Shown here: positions 8,679 to 17,965 of the stretch, piece after piece
Position numbering within the stretch: position 1 is the stretch's first letter
Layout: each line of letters starts with the position of its first letter
Origin: Pseudomonas alkylphenolica
Lineage (GTDB): Bacteria > Pseudomonadota > Gammaproteobacteria > Pseudomonadales > Pseudomonadaceae
Assembly (NCBI RefSeq): GCF_004025535.1
Contig: NZ_QJRG01000034.1
Coordinates: 62,001-126,000 of the forward strand
DNA: 64,000 nucleotides
Direction: 5' to 3'
Notes under the pieces: generated by a model
What the model saw: the letters and a program-made list of their open reading frames with translations, nothing else
What the model was told of the DNA's origin: nothing
The model's database searches: none
Position numbers and translations under genes: made by a program

Positions 8679-9881
8679 ATGAGCGGTAATCGTGGTGTCG
8701 TTTATCTCGGCGCGGGTCAGGTCGAAGTACAAAAGATTGACTACCCGAAAATGCAAGATCCTCGCGGGAAGAAGATTGAGCACGGTGTCATTCTGAAGGT
8801 AGTGTCTACCAATATCTGCGGCTCGGATCAGCACATGGTGCGCGGGCGCACTACAGCCCAAGTAGGGTTGGTACTGGGTCATGAAATCACCGGCCAGGTT
8901 ATCGAAAAGGGGCAAGGCGTTGAGCACCTCCAGATTGGTGATCTTGTTTCTGTACCTTTTAACGTAGCCTGCGGACGCTGCCGATCCTGCAAGGAACAAC
9001 ATACAGGTGTCTGCCTGACCGTGAACCCAGCCAGGCCCGGTGGTGCATACGGTTATGTGGATATGGGTGATTGGACGGGCGGCCAAGCTGAGTATGTCTT
9101 CGTCCCTTACGCCGACTTCAACCTGCTGAAGCTTCCCGATCGCGATAAAGCAATGGAGAAAATCCGCGACCTGACATGTCTCTCCGACATCCTCCCCACT
9201 GGTTACCATGGTGCAGTGACTGCGGGTGTAGGCCCAGGCAGCACTGTTTACGTCGCAGGGGCTGGGCCAGTTGGCTTGGCTGCTGCTGCATCGGCTAGGC
9301 TGCTCGGCGCTTCCGTAGTCATCGTTGGTGACGTTAACCCTGTCCGCCTTGCGCACGCAAAAGCAGTTGGTTTCGAGGTCGCCGACCTCTCTACCGATAC
9401 CCCGTTGCACGAGCAGATTGCAGCCATACTCGGTGAGCCCGAAGTCGATTGCGCTGTCGATGCGGTTGGATTTGAAGCGCGCGGGCACGGCCATGCAGGG
9501 GTGAAGCAGGAAGCTCCAGCGATTGTCCTCAACTCCTTGATGCAGATCACCCGAGTCGCGGGCAAGATTGGCATCCCAGGGCTGTACGTCACCGAAGATC
9601 CAGGAGCGGTAGATGCCGCCGCTAAGTCAGGTAGCCTGAGCGTGCGCTTTGGTTTGGGCTGGGCGAAGTCCCACAGTTTCCACACCGGCCAGACTCCAGT
9701 GATGAAGTACAACCGCCAATTGATGCAGGCAATCATGTGGGATCGTATCAACATCGCCGAGGTCGTCGGGGTGCAGGTGATCAGCCTGGACGATGCACCT
9801 AAAGGATACGGAGAGTTTGATGCAGGTGTTCCTAAGAAGTTCGTTATTGACCCACACAACACTTTCAGCAAAGCCTCATAA
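8679..9881 (+). CDS. fdhA: Glutathione-independent formaldehyde dehydrogenase
   Basis: A 400-aa zinc-containing NAD-dependent dehydrogenase that oxidises formaldehyde to formate. Catalytic zinc ligands are seen in NICGSDQHM (~45) and GHE (~67-69). The structural zinc loop holds CGRCRSCKEQHTGVC (~97-111). A Rossmann motif VAGAGPVGLAAA lies near 190, and MRSG-type insertions match the P. putida enzyme. CGGAGA precedes the ATG. It ends the operon of the cleavage dioxygenase. Its job is most simply disposal of the formaldehyde released by the Rieske demethylases encoded next door. Confidence 0.93.
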   Translation: MSGNRGVVYLGAGQVEVQKIDYPKMQDPRGKKIEHGVILKVVSTNICGSDQHMVRGRTTAQVGLVLGHEITGQVIEKGQGVEHLQIGDLVSVPFNVACGRCRSCKEQHTGVCLTVNPARPGGAYGYVDMGDWTGGQAEYVFVPYADFNLLKLPDRDKAMEKIRDLTCLSDILPTGYHGAVTAGVGPGSTVYVAGAGPVGLAAAASARLLGASVVIVGDVNPVRLAHAKAVGFEVADLSTDTPLHEQIAAILGEPEVDCAVDAVGFEARGHGHAGVKQEAPAIVLNSLMQITRVAGKIGIPGLYVTEDPGAVDAAAKSGSLSVRFGLGWAKSHSFHTGQTPVMKYNRQLMQAIMWDRINIAEVVGVQVISLDDAPKGYGEFDAGVPKKFVIDPHNTFSKAS

Positions 9882-9905
9882 ATAATCGGCGCCACTAAGA
9901 ACAGC

Positions 9906-9935
9906 ATTATGATCTGGACATCCAGATCATAATGT
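9906..9935. terminator. Perfect 14-bp stem-loop after fdhA
   Basis: CATTATGATCTGGA (9906-9919) and its exact reverse complement (9922-9935) are separated by two bases. It lies 25 bp after the fdhA stop. The T-tract is poor, so it may act as a 3' stabiliser or a bidirectional terminator rather than a classical intrinsic terminator. Confidence 0.5.
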
Positions 9936-10058
9936 TACTGCACGCTACAGACCGCGCTACACTTGAAATAAATCCGTAGCGGCCCTCTAACCTCACGGTA
10001 GACCTTAGCCCTTCGACCAGAAGCAGTAGAGGCAACCAAACTCATAAAAATAAGACAA

Positions 10059-11594
10059 ATGAATAAATTCAACCAACCGCACCAAAGCTTACTTTCAAAC
10101 TTAAAAGTCCAAAAAAAACTAGCATTAACTTTCTCGTGCGTTTTATTCGTAGGCATGGGAGTTACGACCACAGGCTTTATAGGAAATTATCTTCTCAACA
10201 ACATCTACACTCAATCAACCTTAATAAATCAAACTTACAGATCAATACAATTACAACATAGCGACACCCATTTAAGCTCACTAACACACCAGAGCACTTT
10301 CAATACAGATTTCAAAAGTATCACCGAAAAACTTTCAGCTCTAAAAACTGCCGGATTGCCGAGCGAATACGTAAATCAGATTGATATCGAAATCCAGAAT
10401 CTAACAACAACCTCCCCCGACCATTCTGAACAACCCAAAATCACGCATCAAAATTCCAGACCCATCTTAGAGCTTCTTGATACCATATCAAACAAACTTG
10501 AGGCAAAGCACGCCGCCGTAACAAACAACATATATCTGCTCCTAAGTATCGCTACAGCTTTAGCGATGCTTGGCAGCGGAATTTCAGTTTGGATGATTTC
10601 CAAGCTGCTGGTTCCTCCACTTCAGGGTCTGGTCACAATTGCCAGTCAAATTTCCAACGGAAATCTGATTGAAACTCAACCGTCCATAAGACAAGACGAA
10701 ATCGGCGAGTTGCAGCGCGCAACATTCAGTATGTCTAATGGCCTTCGAAGCTTAGTAGGCAACATCCAGGTCTATGCAGCCCAGCTCAGCACAGCTTCAG
10801 AACAACTGCACAGTGAGAGTACCTGCGCTCAGAAAGATACATCCAAGCAAAAAACTGAAGTGGATCACCTGAGCCACTCAATAGACGAACTGGTTTTAAC
10901 CGTCCAAGATATTGCGAAGAACACTAGCCAAGCTGCCCTGGCTGCTGGTATAGCAGACACCAAGGCCGGCGATGGTGAGAAAACAGTAGTGAATACAGTT
11001 ACTCAGATAGAGAGCCTCGCTGTCGAAATACAACAACTGGGCTCCACAATGGATCTTTTACAAAAAGATGGTGATCGCATTGGCCAGATAGTCGATGTCA
11101 TCAATTCAGTTGCACAACAAACCAACTTACTGGCTTTGAATGCTGCGATTGAGGCGGCCAGGGCTGGTGAACAAGGCCGTGGATTCGCAGTTGTAGCTGA
11201 TGAGGTAAGGGCTCTTGCAATGCGAACACAGCAGTCGACTACCGAAATCGAGCACTTGGTGACTACACTGCAAAAAAGAAGTGAATATGCGACAGCCTTG
11301 GTTAATCAGGGCAACAATCGATCCATGGAAGTTGTCAGCAATGCTCGGGCAGTACGAGAGTTTCTGATTGAAATTAGGACTTCTGTAGCTAACATTCAGT
11401 CTATGAACCAACAGATCGCAGCCGCAGCTGAGGAGCAAGGTGCAGCGGTGGGGGAAATTCATCAGAATATCCTCAATGTGCGGCAATTGGCTGACACTTC
11501 GGCAAGTGCATCCTCCAAAGCGCTTCACGCAATCGAAGACCTTTCCCGGCTAGGTACTGACTTGCGGGCATCCGTCGAAAGATTTTCTCTTTAA
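10059..11594 (+). CDS. Methyl-accepting chemotaxis protein (copy 1)
   Basis: A 511-aa chemoreceptor. It has an N-terminal membrane segment (~20-45), a periplasmic helical-bundle ligand domain (~45-155), a second membrane segment (~158-182), a HAMP region (~185-235) and a cytoplasmic signalling domain. The hairpin tip around [20 protein letters not shown] is intact. The first 500 bases are clearly more AT-rich than the surroundings while the signalling half is not, so the sensor domain may have a separate origin. Its place between two aromatic operons suggests taxis toward an aromatic substrate; the ligand cannot be read from the sequence. Confidence 0.9.
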   Translation: MNKFNQPHQSLLSNLKVQKKLALTFSCVLFVGMGVTTTGFIGNYLLNNIYTQSTLINQTYRSIQLQHSDTHLSSLTHQSTFNTDFKSITEKLSALKTAGLPSEYVNQIDIEIQNLTTTSPDHSEQPKITHQNSRPILELLDTISNKLEAKHAAVTNNIYLLLSIATALAMLGSGISVWMISKLLVPPLQGLVTIASQISNGNLIETQPSIRQDEIGELQRATFSMSNGLRSLVGNIQVYAAQLSTASEQLHSESTCAQKDTSKQKTEVDHLSHSIDELVLTVQDIAKNTSQAALAAGIADTKAGDGEKTVVNTVTQIESLAVEIQQLGSTMDLLQKDGDRIGQIVDVINSVAQQTNLLALNAAIEAARAGEQGRGFAVVADEVRALAMRTQQSTTEIEHLVTTLQKRSEYATALVNQGNNRSMEVVSNARAVREFLIEIRTSVANIQSMNQQIAAAAEEQGAAVGEIHQNILNVRQLADTSASASSKALHAIEDLSRLGTDLRASVERFSL

Positions 11595-11603
11595 GGCGCT
11601 CTA

Positions 11604-11631
11604 TAGACTGGACTGTATTAGCGCCAGTCTA
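11604..11631 (+). terminator. Stem-loop after chemoreceptor gene
   Basis: TAGACTGG (11604-11611) pairs with CCAGTCTA (11624-11631) across a 12-base loop, 10 bp after the stop codon. A short T-containing stretch follows. Confidence 0.45.
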
Positions 11632-11690
11632 CTTCATAAAGCCCTTTCAGAATTGCCAACAAAAGCGCCCCACTGTAGGCCCCGTATTTA

Positions 11691-12233
11691 TCAATCCATC
11701 CCCACCTTCTCAAGCAGCTGAATCAATTGAGCTCGCTCGGCTCCAGTGAGATTAGCTGCAAGCCGATCTTCGTACGTCTGGATCTGCTGGGCAAGCAGGT
11801 TCAATTCCTGACGGCCTTGAGCCGTGAGATTCAGTGAGTAGCTTCGGCGATTACCTTCTACCGCTCGCCTCTCGATCAAGCCACGAGTCTCGAGGGCGTC
11901 GATTACCTTGCCCATCGCAGGCCGACTTATTGCCAGCTTCTCAGCCACTGCCGATTGAGTCACGCCTGGCTCCATTCCGATTAAAGAAAGTGCTGCCATA
12001 CGGCCTGGCGATATCGCGTTTTCTCCTATCACTGCAAAGAACATTTCATAGGAGCGCACCTGGGCGCGCTTTAGCGAATACCCCAGCGTACCAGTGAACA
12101 CATCCAGCTCATGCCCTCCCGATTTTTCAACGGAAAAACTTCCTTTAGCACTACGCGCAGGCTTTCCGCCTCGTCCTCGCGCCGTTACCTCAGAGGCTGG
12201 TTCAGCCTCACCAGCAGTCACAGTTGTCTGCAA
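11691..12233 (-). CDS. MarR-family regulator of the CoA-dependent operon (FerR-like)
   Basis: A winged-helix MarR protein of about 180 aa. The recognition helix lies in QSAVAEKLAISRPAMGKVIDALE and the wing in EGNRRSYSLNLT. I place the start at a TTG (12233) because GGAG stands 7 bases upstream; an ATG at 12272 has no ribosome site and would run into the operators. It is divergent from a crotonase-acyl-CoA synthetase operon. In Sphingobium SYK-6 the MarR protein FerR represses the ferBA genes (feruloyl-CoA hydratase/lyase and an ADP-forming synthetase), and the arrangement here is parallel. The inducer is therefore likely a hydroxycinnamoyl-CoA, which is inference. Confidence 0.85.
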   Translation of the reverse strand: MQTTVTAGEAEPASEVTARGRGGKPARSAKGSFSVEKSGGHELDVFTGTLGYSLKRAQVRSYEMFFAVIGENAISPGRMAALSLIGMEPGVTQSAVAEKLAISRPAMGKVIDALETRGLIERRAVEGNRRSYSLNLTAQGRQELNLLAQQIQTYEDRLAANLTGAERAQLIQLLEKVGMD

Positions 12234-12272
12234 TTTTTTTCTCCAGCCCAGTTGAAAGGTCAATACTAGCAT

Positions 12273-12303
12273 GGTTAACTGTTAACCGGGTTTACAGTTA
12301 ACC
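12273..12303. promoter_or_regulatory. Tandem MarR operators
   Basis: GGTTAACTGTTAACC (12273-12287) is a perfect palindrome around a central T. GGTTTACAGTTAACC (12289-12303) repeats it with one mismatch, centre to centre 16 bp. They lie in the gap between the MarR gene and the crotonase gene, as expected for a divergent autoregulated repressor site. Confidence 0.7.
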
Positions 12304-12382
12304 ACGATTACAGTAAGCCTAGCTTAGAATTTTCATTGGCAGCCCTCTCCCAGGGTGAACACATGTCAGCACGGAGATCGCC

Positions 12383-13171
12383 ATGAGTCAGAAGGTCAGC
12401 GATGATCAGCTCGTAACGCTTGAGATCGATGAAGCAGTAGCCACCATCACTCTCAATCGTCCCCAAAAACGTAATGCTCTCAGCTTGGGCCTGATCGACC
12501 AATTGCAGTCGATCTTCGCTTCCCTCCCTGCTTCCGTGAAGGTAGCGATCTTGACTGGAGCGGGTGATCACTTTTGTGCAGGACTTGATCTGTCCGAGCT
12601 CACTGAATCGACATCTGCAGAAGGTATTCAAGCGTCAATGGTTTGGTACGAGGCCTTCCGCAGGATCCAGTTCGGACGTGTCCCTGTAATCGCGGTGATG
12701 CATGGCGCAGTTGTCGGTGGAGGCCTTGAGCTGGCCTCTACCCTTCACATCCGCATTGCCGAGGACGACGCGTATTTCGCGCTACCAGAAGGTCAGCGTG
12801 GAATTTTCCTAGGTGGAAGTGGCTCCGTCCGGATTACGAAGCTGATCGGTTTCTCTCGAGTGACTGACATGATGCTTACTGGGCGAGTCGTCTCTGCCGA
12901 AGAAGGGGAACGGATAGGTTTGGCTCATTACGTCACGCCTAAAGGTCAAGGTATGGCCCTCGCCCGAGAGCTCGCCGAACGCGTAGCCAGCAATGCCCCC
13001 CTCTCCAACTTCGCAATCCTCAACGCCCTGCCCTTGATCGCAGAGCAGCCTATGTCACACGGGCTGTTCACCGAATCATTGATGGCCGCAGTGACCCAGG
13101 GAGATCCCGAAGCCAAAGAGCGAGTCAACGCCTTTCTTCAAAAGCGGGCCAGCAAGGTTGCACCGGTATAG
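12383..13171 (+). CDS. Crotonase-family enoyl-CoA hydratase
   Basis: A 262-aa crotonase. The first oxyanion strand HFCAGLDL (~68-75) and the second segment GAVVGGGLELA (~108-118) are present. Both acidic positions of classical enoyl-CoA hydratases can be seen: Glu in GGLELA and Glu in LPEGQRGIF (~137). That favours plain hydration of an enoyl-CoA, although hydroxycinnamoyl-CoA hydratase-lyases share the fold. The C-terminal sequence does not look like Pseudomonas Ech. CGGAGA precedes the ATG. It opens a six-gene operon with synthetase, dehydrogenases and a thiolase-like protein, so it probably hydrates an aryl-propenoyl-CoA. Confidence 0.85.
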   Translation: MSQKVSDDQLVTLEIDEAVATITLNRPQKRNALSLGLIDQLQSIFASLPASVKVAILTGAGDHFCAGLDLSELTESTSAEGIQASMVWYEAFRRIQFGRVPVIAVMHGAVVGGGLELASTLHIRIAEDDAYFALPEGQRGIFLGGSGSVRITKLIGFSRVTDMMLTGRVVSAEEGERIGLAHYVTPKGQGMALARELAERVASNAPLSNFAILNALPLIAEQPMSHGLFTESLMAAVTQGDPEAKERVNAFLQKRASKVAPV

Positions 13172-13230
13172 CCCCTAGCGAACAAACGCTACCCTCATGC
13201 AGAGCAGAAGATAAAAACAAGAGGTTTGCC

Positions 13231-15378
13231 ATGGAAAATAATTCAGTCAGCAACGCAAATAACCAGCTCGATATCAACCCGATACTGCGACCCAACTCTG
13301 TCGCGATTATCGGGATGTCGACCAAGCCAGGTTCAGCCAGCCAAGTAGTTTTGAACAACCTGTTGGCTGGTGGTTACACCGGCACAGTGCATCTTGTTGG
13401 GAGAAGTGGTGGAAGCTTCGAAGGCCGCACGATCCTGAGTTCGGTGTCGGAGCTCCCAGAAGACGTAGGTCTGGCAATTTTGATGGTGCCGTCATCCGCA
13501 GTCCTGGAAACCGTCACTGATTGCGTATCACGCAAAGTTCGAGGAGCGGTTTGCTTTGCTTCGGGCTTCGCGGAGATGGGTGAAGAAGGTCGAAATCAGC
13601 AACAGGAAATCGCAAGCATCGCTCGCGCCGGAAACCTGACCTTGCTCGGGCCTAACACCGTCGGCTACTTCAACTATGTTGACGCGTTTTACGTGATGAT
13701 GGTGCAACTGGTACTCCCTCCGAAGCTTGATCCAAGCCAAGGGCCTGCCATTGCCGTAGTCGCCCAAAGTGGGGGTGTGGGAGCCCACATCGCGGCGTCC
13801 CTTTTGGCTCGTGGCGTCCCCCTGTCCTACATGATGACGACAGGCAATGAGGCCCAGACTGGCCTGGCTGACTTGATTCGTTTCTTCGCGACCGATGAGC
13901 ACACCGGGGCCGTCGTTGTTTACGCAGAGCAGATCAAGTCCGCTCCTGAATTTGTCGCTGCCGTACGCGTTGCCCGCGAGCATGGAAAAGCCGTAGTTCT
14001 ACTTCACCCAGGCCGAAGTGAACTCTCGCAGGAAGCAGCCAAATCGCACACGGGTGCACTGGCAGGCAATCATGCCGCAATGCAACTCATGGCCGAGTAT
14101 GCCGGCGCTACGGTAGTCGACAGCTTGGAGGAAGCGATTGACGTGGGCCAACTGCTGTTGCGCTACCCATCATCGCCAGTAGGTGGCCTTGGTCTAGTAA
14201 CGGCCTCGGGTGCCATTTGCGGTCTAGTCCAGGACTATGTGGAGCCGCTAGGCCTGGAGTTACCAGATCTGGCACCAGCTCAAGCCGATGCACTGCGCGT
14301 GCACCTTCCAGAGTTCCTTCCCCCACGCAACCCGCTCGACCTCGGGACACTGTTCACCTACAAGCCCGAGCTGATTGAAATCGGCGTCTCCAATGTCCTT
14401 GCTGATCCCTCCGTTGGCAGCCTGCTGGTATCGATGGCCATGCCAGGCCCAGAAGCTTCGTTGATCTGGTTAGGCCACTACCTTAACGGCACAGCCTCCC
14501 AAAGCCAGAAACCAGCCATTTTCGTAATGCAGAACGAAGATGTGCCCTTGGCACCAGAATTTGTCGATGAAGCTCGACGAAAACGAGCCATCATCATGCG
14601 CTCACCTGAGCGAGCCATTCGGGCACTTGCACGGATAACGAAGTTTGGTCGGCGGCAAGCCGAACTGAAAAACCATTCCACGACCACACCGGTTTCTACT
14701 AGCCAGGATTTGGAACTGGGCAGTGGCACGCAAACCGAATGGATTGGAAAGCGCGCCCTCAAAAAGCTTGGGATCAACGTCCCTAAAGGCGGGCTGGCGA
14801 CAACCACTGACGAAGCAGTCCGCATCGCGAACGCGATTGGCTATCCGGTGGTGATCAAGGCCCAGGCGTCAACGCTGGCTCACAAAAGTGAGGTAGGCGG
14901 AGTGCTGTTGAACATTTCGGACGACTCCGCGCTCAGGGACTCTTGGACTCAGCTTCATGAAAACGTTCGCCGTGCGGCGCCGGAACTTGAGCTTGAAGGC
15001 GTTCTCGTCGAAGCCATGGGAGAACGAGGCCTCGAACTCGTAGTCGGAGCCACCCGAGACCCTCAGTGGGGGCCCGTCTTGATGGTCGGTCTGGGGGGCG
15101 TCTGGGTAGAGGCGCTCGGCGATATTCAGCTACTACCTCCTCAGCTTCCGCAGCCTGCGATCATTGATCGGCTGCTTAGCCTCAAGGCTCGCAAGCTACT
15201 AACAGGCTTCCGAGGCACTCATGCCGTAGATCTGAAAGCCGTGGCAGAAGCGGTAGCGACTGTCGGCCAACTAATGCTCGACCACCCGGAGATCTCAGAG
15301 ATCGATATCAACCCACTTGTCGCGTACCCCGAAGGACGCGGCGTAGTGGCCTTGGATGCGCTGATCGTTTGCGATTGA
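13231..15378 (+). CDS. ADP-forming acyl-CoA synthetase (FerA-like)
   Basis: A 715-aa single-chain NDP-forming acyl-CoA synthetase. It combines a CoA-binding Rossmann domain (~10-135), a succinyl-CoA-synthetase-like ligase domain (~150-470, with the KSHTGALAGNHA histidine loop near 272) and an ATP-grasp domain (~500-715, VVIKAQAS and HKSEVGGV). It activates an organic acid to its CoA thioester with release of ADP or GDP. FerA of SYK-6, the feruloyl-CoA synthetase, belongs to this family, whereas Pseudomonas Fcs is AMP-forming. With the crotonase upstream and the MarR neighbour, a hydroxycinnamate or phenylpropanoate substrate is likely. AAGAGG precedes the ATG. Confidence 0.88.
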   Translation: MENNSVSNANNQLDINPILRPNSVAIIGMSTKPGSASQVVLNNLLAGGYTGTVHLVGRSGGSFEGRTILSSVSELPEDVGLAILMVPSSAVLETVTDCVSRKVRGAVCFASGFAEMGEEGRNQQQEIASIARAGNLTLLGPNTVGYFNYVDAFYVMMVQLVLPPKLDPSQGPAIAVVAQSGGVGAHIAASLLARGVPLSYMMTTGNEAQTGLADLIRFFATDEHTGAVVVYAEQIKSAPEFVAAVRVAREHGKAVVLLHPGRSELSQEAAKSHTGALAGNHAAMQLMAEYAGATVVDSLEEAIDVGQLLLRYPSSPVGGLGLVTASGAICGLVQDYVEPLGLELPDLAPAQADALRVHLPEFLPPRNPLDLGTLFTYKPELIEIGVSNVLADPSVGSLLVSMAMPGPEASLIWLGHYLNGTASQSQKPAIFVMQNEDVPLAPEFVDEARRKRAIIMRSPERAIRALARITKFGRRQAELKNHSTTTPVSTSQDLELGSGTQTEWIGKRALKKLGINVPKGGLATTTDEAVRIANAIGYPVVIKAQASTLAHKSEVGGVLLNISDDSALRDSWTQLHENVRRAAPELELEGVLVEAMGERGLELVVGATRDPQWGPVLMVGLGGVWVEALGDIQLLPPQLPQPAIIDRLLSLKARKLLTGFRGTHAVDLKAVAEAVATVGQLMLDHPEISEIDINPLVAYPEGRGVVALDALIVCD

Positions 15379-15415
15379 GCTCGATGAAATCTGAAATCTG
15401 ATCATAGAGGTAATT

Positions 15416-16177
15416 ATGGATCTCAAAAACACAGCAGTTTTGGTTACGGGTGGTGCTTCAGGTCTGGGCGAAGCATCGGCAAGGTTTCTGGCTTCGCGAG
15501 GCGCTCGCGTTGCGATCTTGGATATCCAGCGTGAACGCGCAGAAATCCTCGCGTCCGAACTTGGCGGCATAGCAGTTCACTGTGATGTTACCGACTCTGC
15601 TAGCGCGACTGCGGCGATAGCCCAAGCTCGTGCGGCACACGGAGTTGCGCGCTTGCTCGTGAATTGTGCTGGGGGTGGTGCCGCACGCCGCGTGGTAGGT
15701 AAAGAAGGCCCGATGGCTTTGGAGGAGTTCACCAAGGTTATCAACCTGAACCTGATAGGCACCTTCAACATGATCCGGCTTGCAGCTGCGGACATGATTG
15801 CATCAGAACCTGATGCCCAAGGCGAGCGTGGGGTCATCCTCATCACTACATCTGTCGCAGCATTCGAAGGACAGATAGGTCAGGCAGCTTATACCGCAGC
15901 GAAAGGTGGACTTGCCTCTCTCACCATTCAACTGGCGCGTGAGTTTGCTCAATTCGGTGTCCGTGCGATGGCCATCGCGCCGGGAATCTTTGAAACCCCA
16001 TTGATGGACAACGCATCGCCCGAGCTTCGTAAAGCCCTGAACGATGCCATTCCGTTCCCAAGCCGGCTGGGTGATCCAAAGGAGTTCGCAGAGCTGATTG
16101 GCCACATCGCCGAAAACCGATACCTGAATGGAGATGTAATACGCCTGGACGGTGCTGTTCGGTTGGCACCTCGGTAA
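15416..16177 (+). CDS. SDR-family 3-hydroxyacyl-CoA dehydrogenase-like protein
   Basis: A 253-aa short-chain dehydrogenase. The cofactor motif is TGGASGLGEA (~11-20), with Asp in ILDIQ (~38) indicating NAD preference. The catalytic set has Ser in TTSVAAFEG (~142) and Tyr-x3-Lys in YTAAKGG (~158-164). The sequence follows the HSD17B10 type (FETPLMDNASPELRKAL near the C-terminus), which oxidises 3-hydroxyacyl-CoA. In this operon it could make the 3-ketoacyl-CoA after hydration. AGAGG precedes the ATG. It overlaps nothing and ends 13 bp before the acyl-CoA dehydrogenase start. Confidence 0.85.
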   Translation: MDLKNTAVLVTGGASGLGEASARFLASRGARVAILDIQRERAEILASELGGIAVHCDVTDSASATAAIAQARAAHGVARLLVNCAGGGAARRVVGKEGPMALEEFTKVINLNLIGTFNMIRLAAADMIASEPDAQGERGVILITTSVAAFEGQIGQAAYTAAKGGLASLTIQLAREFAQFGVRAMAIAPGIFETPLMDNASPELRKALNDAIPFPSRLGDPKEFAELIGHIAENRYLNGDVIRLDGAVRLAPR

Positions 16178-16190
16178 CAAGGGGATTGAC

Positions 16191-17954
16191 ATGCTGAGTT
16201 ATAACCCCCCCCACCGAGATCTCGAGTTTCTCCTTTGTGACGTTCTCAACGTCGAAGAGGAACTACGGGGAATCCCACGTTATGCCCCCTTCGACAGCAT
16301 GACATTGAAAACGGTCATCAGAGAGTCAGGTCGATTTGCTGCTGATCAACTGATAGCCGTCAATTGCGCGGCTGATCATGAGGGATGCAAATGGTCGGCT
16401 GGCAACGTAGCCACTAGCCCAGGCTTTTCGGATGCGTGGGGCGCGTTTCGTGAGCTTGGTTGGCCAACGATTTGCGCTGATCAAGAAATGGGGGGGTTAG
16501 AACTTCCGCGTCTGGCCTGGAGCATGGTTCATGAACAAATTGCTTCTGGCAGCCACGCGTTCGTGATGACCGCAACAATTAATCACTGCGTTTCAAGCTG
16601 CCTCAGAAAGCATGGCTGCGAAGAGCTTCAGGCCTTTTGGTTGCCCCGCTTAACCAGTGGAGAGGTGCTGTCATCAATGTGTATGACTGAGCCGCAAGCT
16701 GGTTCAGATGTAGGCCTTGTAAAAACGAAGGCGGTACCAGATGACTCCGATGGTACCTACCTGGTTTCGGGCACCAAGATTTTTGTCAGCGGAGCCGAAC
16801 ACGACTTGACAGCAAACATCTTGCATCTTGTGCTCGCAAGGCTTCCAGGGTCACCTGCTGGGGTGCGCGGCTTGACCCTTTTCTTGATTCCCAAGCTCTT
16901 GGAAAGTGGAATACAGAACGGTGTGTACTGCGACGGCATCGAGAAAAAAATGGGGTTACATGGGAGCCCCACCTGCACCATGCGATTTGATCAAGCTCGA
17001 GGTTGGTTGGTTGGTGAAATCGGAGGAGGGCTGGAAGCGATATTTCCAGTCATGAAGGAGGCGAGGCTCTTGTCGGGACTGCAAGCTGTCGGCATTAGTG
17101 AGATCGCAATGCAGCAGGCGTTCTCGTACGCCCAGACCCGTCGGCAAGGTAAATCAGGATACGGCCCCTCCCCTAGCCTGCTAATCGAACATGATGACGT
17201 CCAGCGAATGTTGCTTACCCAGAAGGCTTGGACTGAGGGTGGCCGTGCATTGGCGCATTGGATTGCCATAATGTTCGACCTCTCGGAATACCACCCAGAT
17301 GCGTACCGCAACAAACACGCATTAGACACACTTGATTTAGTTACACCGATAGTTAAGGGTTTTCTGACTGAGAACGCGCAGCAGTCAATCTATCTTGCCA
17401 TTCAAGTCTTGGGCGGCCACGGCTATATACGCGAATCCGGCCTCGAACAGTTAGCAAGAGATGTTAGGGTCACCACCCTATATGAAGGAACTTCGGGAAT
17501 CCAGGCCAAAGACCTTTTGATGCGTAATGTGATAGCAGATAACGGCCGCAGGTTGGGGCAACTCTTGATGGCTATCCGCGAATGGACAGAGGGCGTCGGG
17601 CTAGATCAGAAATTTGATGAGTTTCGTACTACATTAATTCGCCTGCTTACCTCCGTCAGTAATATCTCGAGATTTTTGATCGATCTCGAGCTGACTAAGC
17701 TAGGGCGCGCAGTCAGCAAATGTTCTGCATACCTGAGGCTACTTGGCCACTTGCTGTTCGCATGGTTCTGGGCACGAATGGCAGGAGCTGCAAAGTCAGC
17801 TTTGGAAGAGATGCCCGACCCATGGTACGAACTCAAAATCTCAACGGCGAAGTTTTATTACACCCAACTGTTGCCTGAGTCCTTCTCTCTGGAGGCCGTA
17901 CTGATTTCTGAAATGGAAAATGTTTCCTCCCTACTAGCGCAACAAGAACAATGA
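16191..17954 (+). CDS. Large acyl-CoA dehydrogenase (DmdC/FadE5-like, ~590 aa)
   Basis: A 587-aa FAD acyl-CoA dehydrogenase with the extended C-terminal domain of the DmdC type. Substrate/FAD motifs are MCMTEPQAGSDVG (~164-176) and KIFVSGAEHD (~198-207); the catalytic Glu is in LYEGTSGIQAKDLL (~437). The C-terminal extension is helical. AAGGGG precedes the chosen ATG; an upstream in-frame ATG at 16152 lies inside the SDR gene. In the operon it would desaturate an arylpropanoyl-CoA (such as dihydroferuloyl-CoA) to the enoyl-CoA used by the crotonase. That order of reactions is inference. Confidence 0.86.
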   Translation: MLSYNPPHRDLEFLLCDVLNVEEELRGIPRYAPFDSMTLKTVIRESGRFAADQLIAVNCAADHEGCKWSAGNVATSPGFSDAWGAFRELGWPTICADQEMGGLELPRLAWSMVHEQIASGSHAFVMTATINHCVSSCLRKHGCEELQAFWLPRLTSGEVLSSMCMTEPQAGSDVGLVKTKAVPDDSDGTYLVSGTKIFVSGAEHDLTANILHLVLARLPGSPAGVRGLTLFLIPKLLESGIQNGVYCDGIEKKMGLHGSPTCTMRFDQARGWLVGEIGGGLEAIFPVMKEARLLSGLQAVGISEIAMQQAFSYAQTRRQGKSGYGPSPSLLIEHDDVQRMLLTQKAWTEGGRALAHWIAIMFDLSEYHPDAYRNKHALDTLDLVTPIVKGFLTENAQQSIYLAIQVLGGHGYIRESGLEQLARDVRVTTLYEGTSGIQAKDLLMRNVIADNGRRLGQLLMAIREWTEGVGLDQKFDEFRTTLIRLLTSVSNISRFLIDLELTKLGRAVSKCSAYLRLLGHLLFAWFWARMAGAAKSALEEMPDPWYELKISTAKFYYTQLLPESFSLEAVLISEMENVSSLLAQQEQ

Positions 17955-17965
17955 GGACAGTCGCC

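Noticed and set aside
8658-9494. 278-codon minus-strand frame opposite fdhA
   Set aside because: fdhA carries all zinc and NAD motifs; the antisense product shows no family features.
12252-12263. TTGA-N4-TCAA inside the second MarR leader as another site of the first MarR regulon
   Set aside because: Only the 8 core bases match; about one such match is expected by chance in 64 kb, and the site sits in the leader of a different MarR gene.
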